From a virus, in the IMG/VR virus record IMGVR_UViG_3300049783_001389, positions 1 through 26,026 of that record: 26,026 nucleotides of DNA, one strand, 5' to 3'. Shown one piece after another: positions 22,934-26,026 of the stretch (position 1 is the first letter of the stretch; every line of letters starts with the position of its first letter). The notes under the pieces are model-generated. The model was given only the letters and a program-made list of their open reading frames with translations, was not told the origin of the DNA and did no database searches. Both the position numbers and the translations under genes were made by a program.

Positions 22934-24400
22934 ATGGCAAAATTAGACAGCACAGAACTTAAAGCGCAAACTACCGCCCTTTTCCCAGACAACACATTAG
23001 GTGAAATTAGCGCTGGCGATTTGCGTGGCCAATGGACAAACATCGCAGACTCAGTTGCTTTTGTATCAACTGGGTTTATAACATCACCAGCAGCTACTGA
23101 CGATGATGCAAACACAAGTGGTAATGGTACATTCCAACTTGGTGACATTTGGATTGATGAGACGAATGACGTTGCTTATATGTGTGCTGATAATAGCACA
23201 AGTAATGCAGTATGGTTGAACATATCATTTGCAGACGCATCTGCATTATCAGCAACAGGTAGCCCATCAATAAATCAAATTGCAGTATGGGCAGATGCTA
23301 CAACATTGGTTGGCTTTGGTGAACTTACATGGGATGGCAACACTACAACGTTGACTTTGACTGGCAATTTGGTGGTTACAGGCACAGTAGACGGCAGAGA
23401 TATTGCAACAGATGGTATAAAACTTGATGGTATTCCCACAGCACCAATTGAAAATATTTCAATAGGCAACGCACCTGTAAATGGTGTTGGCGCAACTGGA
23501 TTTAATGCAACTACGTTAACCTTCCAAACTGGCAATGGTATTACAGTAACTAATCCATCAACCAATCAAGCGCTGTTGCGAGTTGACAATAATCGTGTTG
23601 CAAACAACACAACAACATATGCAACATCTGGAAATGAAAAGGTACTTGGTTCCACAGATAACTTGACTTATCAAACAAACGCCGGCGCAACAGGAACCAC
23701 ACGTTGGACCCTACCAGTTTCGTCAGCACTTGGCACACCACCACAGTTGGTTGTCACCTTTATCAAAGCAGCCAATCAAACAATGGAAATTGTTGGGGCG
23801 GCAAATGGTGTGACTATTAACGGCCTTACTGAAGCAGGTGGTGGTGAAAGTACAGTTATTATCTGCCCAACTCCTTTTGATACATTTGCTGTTGCAGTAT
23901 ATTCTGGCACAGCCAACACATATTATGTTTATACAGGTACAGATATCACCAAGAGTGGTACACCAGCAGATAACCAGATAGCTGTATGGGCTAGCGACTC
24001 CTTGGTTGAAGGCAACAATAACCTTACATGGAACGGGGCGATACTCAACGTTACTGGTGAAATTAAACATACTTGGACAATTAATCCACAGACTGGCACT
24101 ACATATACCAGTGTATTGGCAGATCAATCCAGAATCATAACAATGGCCAATGCTGCATCTAACACACTTACAATACCAGACAGCACTGCAATTGATTATC
24201 CTATTGGTACTGAAATTCGTATTATTCAAATTGGTGCAGGTGCTACTACAATTACTGGAAGTGCTGGCGGTGCTGGTGTAACATTAAATGGTGTTTTGAC
24301 TGGCAGTGGTAATATTACTTCTCAATGGAGCGAAGCAAAACTATATAAAGCAGCAACTGATACATGGTATGTAACTGGTGAAATTGGAACAGTGACATAA
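22934..24400 (+). CDS. Modular tail fibre protein (488 aa)
   Basis: This fibre protein is assembled from modules found in its neighbours. Residues 1-150 resemble the N-terminus of the 925-aa fibre (FPDNTLGEISAGDLRGQW, GTFQLGDIWIDE, YMCADN, INQIAVWAD, LTWDGN), which suggests a shared attachment site. Residues from about 378 to the end repeat the C-terminal module of the 344-aa fibre (NPQTGTTYTSVL, MANAASNTLTI, GAGATTITG, DTWYVTGEIG). An internal duplication is visible: NQIAVWAxxxxLV followed by LTWxG occurs near residue 115 and again near 350. A DIATDGIKLDGI segment near 156-167 is a common trimer-fibre element. It probably forms a second, alternative or accessory fibre next to the 925-aa protein. 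Start choice is fixed by AAGGA 5 nt upstream. Confidence 0.75.
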   Translation: MAKLDSTELKAQTTALFPDNTLGEISAGDLRGQWTNIADSVAFVSTGFITSPAATDDDANTSGNGTFQLGDIWIDETNDVAYMCADNSTSNAVWLNISFADASALSATGSPSINQIAVWADATTLVGFGELTWDGNTTTLTLTGNLVVTGTVDGRDIATDGIKLDGIPTAPIENISIGNAPVNGVGATGFNATTLTFQTGNGITVTNPSTNQALLRVDNNRVANNTTTYATSGNEKVLGSTDNLTYQTNAGATGTTRWTLPVSSALGTPPQLVVTFIKAANQTMEIVGAANGVTINGLTEAGGGESTVIICPTPFDTFAVAVYSGTANTYYVYTGTDITKSGTPADNQIAVWASDSLVEGNNNLTWNGAILNVTGEIKHTWTINPQTGTTYTSVLADQSRIITMANAASNTLTIPDSTAIDYPIGTEIRIIQIGAGATTITGSAGGAGVTLNGVLTGSGNITSQWSEAKLYKAATDTWYVTGEIGTVT

Positions 24401-24417
24401 TTGCTATGATTAATAAT

Positions 24418-24425
24418 GCTAAATA
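24418..24425 (+). promoter_or_regulatory. Variant late-type box before the 191-aa gene
   Basis: GCTAAATA is identical to the box at 22908-22915. It ends 24 nt before the GTG start at 24450; AATAGG at 24435-24440 is the likely ribosome binding site. It occupies the 49-nt gap after the 488-aa fibre. Confidence 0.45.
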
Positions 24426-24449
24426 CGTGAATAGAATAGGTATATCATT

Positions 24450-25025
24450 GTGGATCATCTAAAATTACATGTTGAAGGCCACGTTTTAATACGTGACCCT
24501 GCTACAGGCGAGATTATTTTAAATCGTCGTAATGCAATTCATCGTGAAAATATGAGCTTTGCAATTGCATCATCATTAACCAATACCTCAGGAATTAATT
24601 CATTCACAGGATTTATTAACGGATTGTCTTTTGGTAATGGTGGTGTAGTTATTGATGGCAGTGGCAATGTTACATATAACACAGTAAATGTAACAGATGT
24701 TACTGCTGAATTATATAATAAAACCTATACAAAAATTGTTAACTTTAATGTTAATGATGATATTGCAAATAATACATCTGTGGTTCACACAGGTGGAACG
24801 ACATACAGTGATGTGGTCGTGACATGCACACTAGATTATGGTGAGCCCGCAGGGCAAGATCCACTTGACAATACAGCCAGCCAAGAGGGTGACTTTGTAT
24901 TTGATGAGATTGGTCTAGTTTCGCAACAAGGTAGATTACTAACGCACTTGATATTTCATCCAGTTCAAAAATCACAGAACAGAAAAATCGAAGTGATTTA
25001 CACCGTAAGGATCTCAGCAGGATAA
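24450..25025 (+). CDS. Virion structural protein, fibre-region type (191 aa)
   Basis: The protein begins with a GTG codon; no nearby in-frame ATG gives the conserved start KLHVEGHVLIRDPATGEI. It continues with NAIHRENMSFAIASSL (about residues 28-43), FINGLSFGNGG, YNKTYTKIVNFNV, TCTLDYGEPAGQD, FDEIGLVS and LTHLIFHPVQKSQNRKIEVIYTVRI. This series of motifs is one I associate with structural proteins encoded near fibre genes of T4-like marine phages; the precise role in the particle is unknown. The C-terminal beta strand pair and lack of membrane segments fit a virion component. It is followed after 3 nt by the next fibre gene, so both are likely in the unit starting at the box at 24418. Confidence 0.7.
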   Translation: MDHLKLHVEGHVLIRDPATGEIILNRRNAIHRENMSFAIASSLTNTSGINSFTGFINGLSFGNGGVVIDGSGNVTYNTVNVTDVTAELYNKTYTKIVNFNVNDDIANNTSVVHTGGTTYSDVVVTCTLDYGEPAGQDPLDNTASQEGDFVFDEIGLVSQQGRLLTHLIFHPVQKSQNRKIEVIYTVRISAG

Positions 25026-25028
25026 CAC

Positions 25029-26026
25029 ATGGCATATACAGTAGATTTCACAAACGGAACCAAAACAGCAATAACAGTTGCTAACTCAGCGGTTGATACA
25101 ACCACCAATATCGGCTTAGTCGGAAGAGGCTATAAAGGTTATGGTGAAGTAGTAGCAGAAAACATGCTGCATCTGTTGGAAAACTTTGCAAGTGGTTCTG
25201 CACCTAGCAAACCCGTGGAGGGCCAAATTTGGTTTGACTCTGCATCTAACTCACTCAGATATTTTGATAACACAGTAGCAAATTCTGGTAATTGGAAGTC
25301 AATAGCTAATATGGCGGTGCAGTCAAATGCACCAACAAGTGTTGGTGAGACAGACGGTCATTTTTGGCTAGACAGCGACACTGGTTTGCTGTATATTTAC
25401 TATAACGGTTCATGGATATCATTTAGTGATGTTGCAGGTGACAGTCGCATTGTGGCACGTACCCGAAATGCAACAAATGGTTTCCAATATCGTACAATAG
25501 AAACTATTGTAAATGGAAAAATTGTAAGCATTCAAAGCTCAGATGATATTGGAGCAACTGGTTGGACACCACAAAACGATGGTGGAGCAGATACTGAGTA
25601 TTTGGAAAATGGAGTTACCGTGTTATCTTCAGAATTTCCATTAGTGCGCCAGGGTATTAACTTGAATACAGCTGGAGATTATGTATTCAGCGGAACGGCA
25701 ACCAAAGCATTGTACGCTGACCTTGCAGAACGTTACGCATCAGATGCTGAATATAGTTATGGCACTGTTGTTAAAATTGGCGGTACTAAGGAAATTACAC
25801 AGACTGATACTGAATATTGCACAGATGTGTTTGGTGTTATTTCCGATAAACCAGCATTTGGTATGAACGATGGTGCAGGAACAAAGAAGACTCACCCATA
25901 CGTGGCCCTGGCAGGCAGAATTCCAGTTAAAGTTATTGGCAAAGTAAATAAAGGTGATAGGCTTGTAGCTTCATCAGTACCAGGACATGCAATGGCAGGC
26001 GTATTAGATCGTGCAAGCGTATATAC
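25029..26026 (+). CDS. Tail fibre / virion protein, 3' end outside window (332 codons visible)
   Basis: The ATG at 25029 lies 3 nt after the previous stop, with AGGAT overlapping that stop as ribosome binding site. The frame is open to the right edge. Residues 1-60 include FTNGTKTAITV and a helical AENMLHLLENFASGSAP part. Two units of a fibre repeat follow: PVEGQIWFDS...LRYFDN (about 62-80) and ETDGHFWLDSDTGLLYIYYNGSW (107-129, shown as its parts). A strand AGDYVFSGTATKAL leads into ADLAERYASDAEY (230-242) and GTVVKIGG, then FGVISDKPAFGMN and VALAGRIPVKVIG. This last part resembles the ADLAE(R/K)Y region found near the C-terminus of T4-like marine phage fibres and is distantly like peptidase-G2-type fibre ends. 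Self-cleavage is not shown; the missing C-terminus would be needed to judge it. Confidence 0.75.
   Translation, partial: MAYTVDFTNGTKTAITVANSAVDTTTNIGLVGRGYKGYGEVVAENMLHLLENFASGSAPSKPVEGQIWFDSASNSLRYFDNTVANSGNWKSIANMAVQSNAPTSVGETDGHFWLDSDTGLLYIYYNGSWISFSDVAGDSRIVARTRNATNGFQYRTIETIVNGKIVSIQSSDDIGATGWTPQNDGGADTEYLENGVTVLSSEFPLVRQGINLNTAGDYVFSGTATKALYADLAERYASDAEYSYGTVVKIGGTKEITQTDTEYCTDVFGVISDKPAFGMNDGAGTKKTHPYVALAGRIPVKVIGKVNKGDRLVASSVPGHAMAGVLDRASVY

Overview
The window looks like part of a large, AT-leaning, T4-related myovirus genome. The evidence is a gp25-type baseplate wedge gene followed directly by a gp6-type (baseplate J-like) gene, then a very large structural gene and a run of modular tail-fibre genes. 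Late-type promoter boxes (NATAAATA or a close variant) sit in front of most plus-strand transcription units. No host genes, tRNA genes, CRISPR array or integration genes are visible. The host cannot be read from the sequence. A GC-richer fibre segment with LamG-like and propeller-like sequence resembles fibre genes of phages of marine Alphaproteobacteria, but this is an impression only.

Positions 1-3206, minus strand: ten complete genes and the start of an eleventh form one tandem family of small proteins (91-138 aa). Each has an N-terminal cap, two to four 23-residue MORN_2/YwqK-like repeats with an HRTDGPA core, and a conserved C-terminal segment. Every gene junction is the same 8-nt overlap (ATGGATAA, or ATGGATAG / ATGGGTAA once each), so the array looks like one translationally coupled operon. 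Only the first gene has a clear ribosome binding site, and it lies behind a good sigma-70-type promoter at 3262-3234. The array runs off the left edge. This is the most unusual element in the window; its function is unknown.

Positions 3207-3382: a divergent intergenic region. It holds the minus-strand promoter, a small palindrome, a (CAAC)5 tract and a late-type box just upstream of gp25.

Positions 3383-18185, plus strand: gp25-like, gp6-like and a 3666-residue protein are packed with gaps of 3-4 nt, probably as one late operon for baseplate and tail-tip assembly. The giant protein occupies the place of T4 gp7 and carries several inserted modules.

Positions 18232-26026, plus strand: adhesion and fibre genes in separate late units. 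These are a 344-aa fibre; a 925-aa fibre with two ATGA-coupled small genes; a 488-aa fibre; and a 191-aa virion protein followed by a fibre gene cut by the right edge. The fibres share N-terminal and C-terminal modules in different combinations, and the distal part of the 925-aa fibre differs strongly in base composition from its neighbours. Together the plus-strand genes would build the baseplate and its receptor-binding devices. The minus-strand array appears to be under separate, probably earlier, control.
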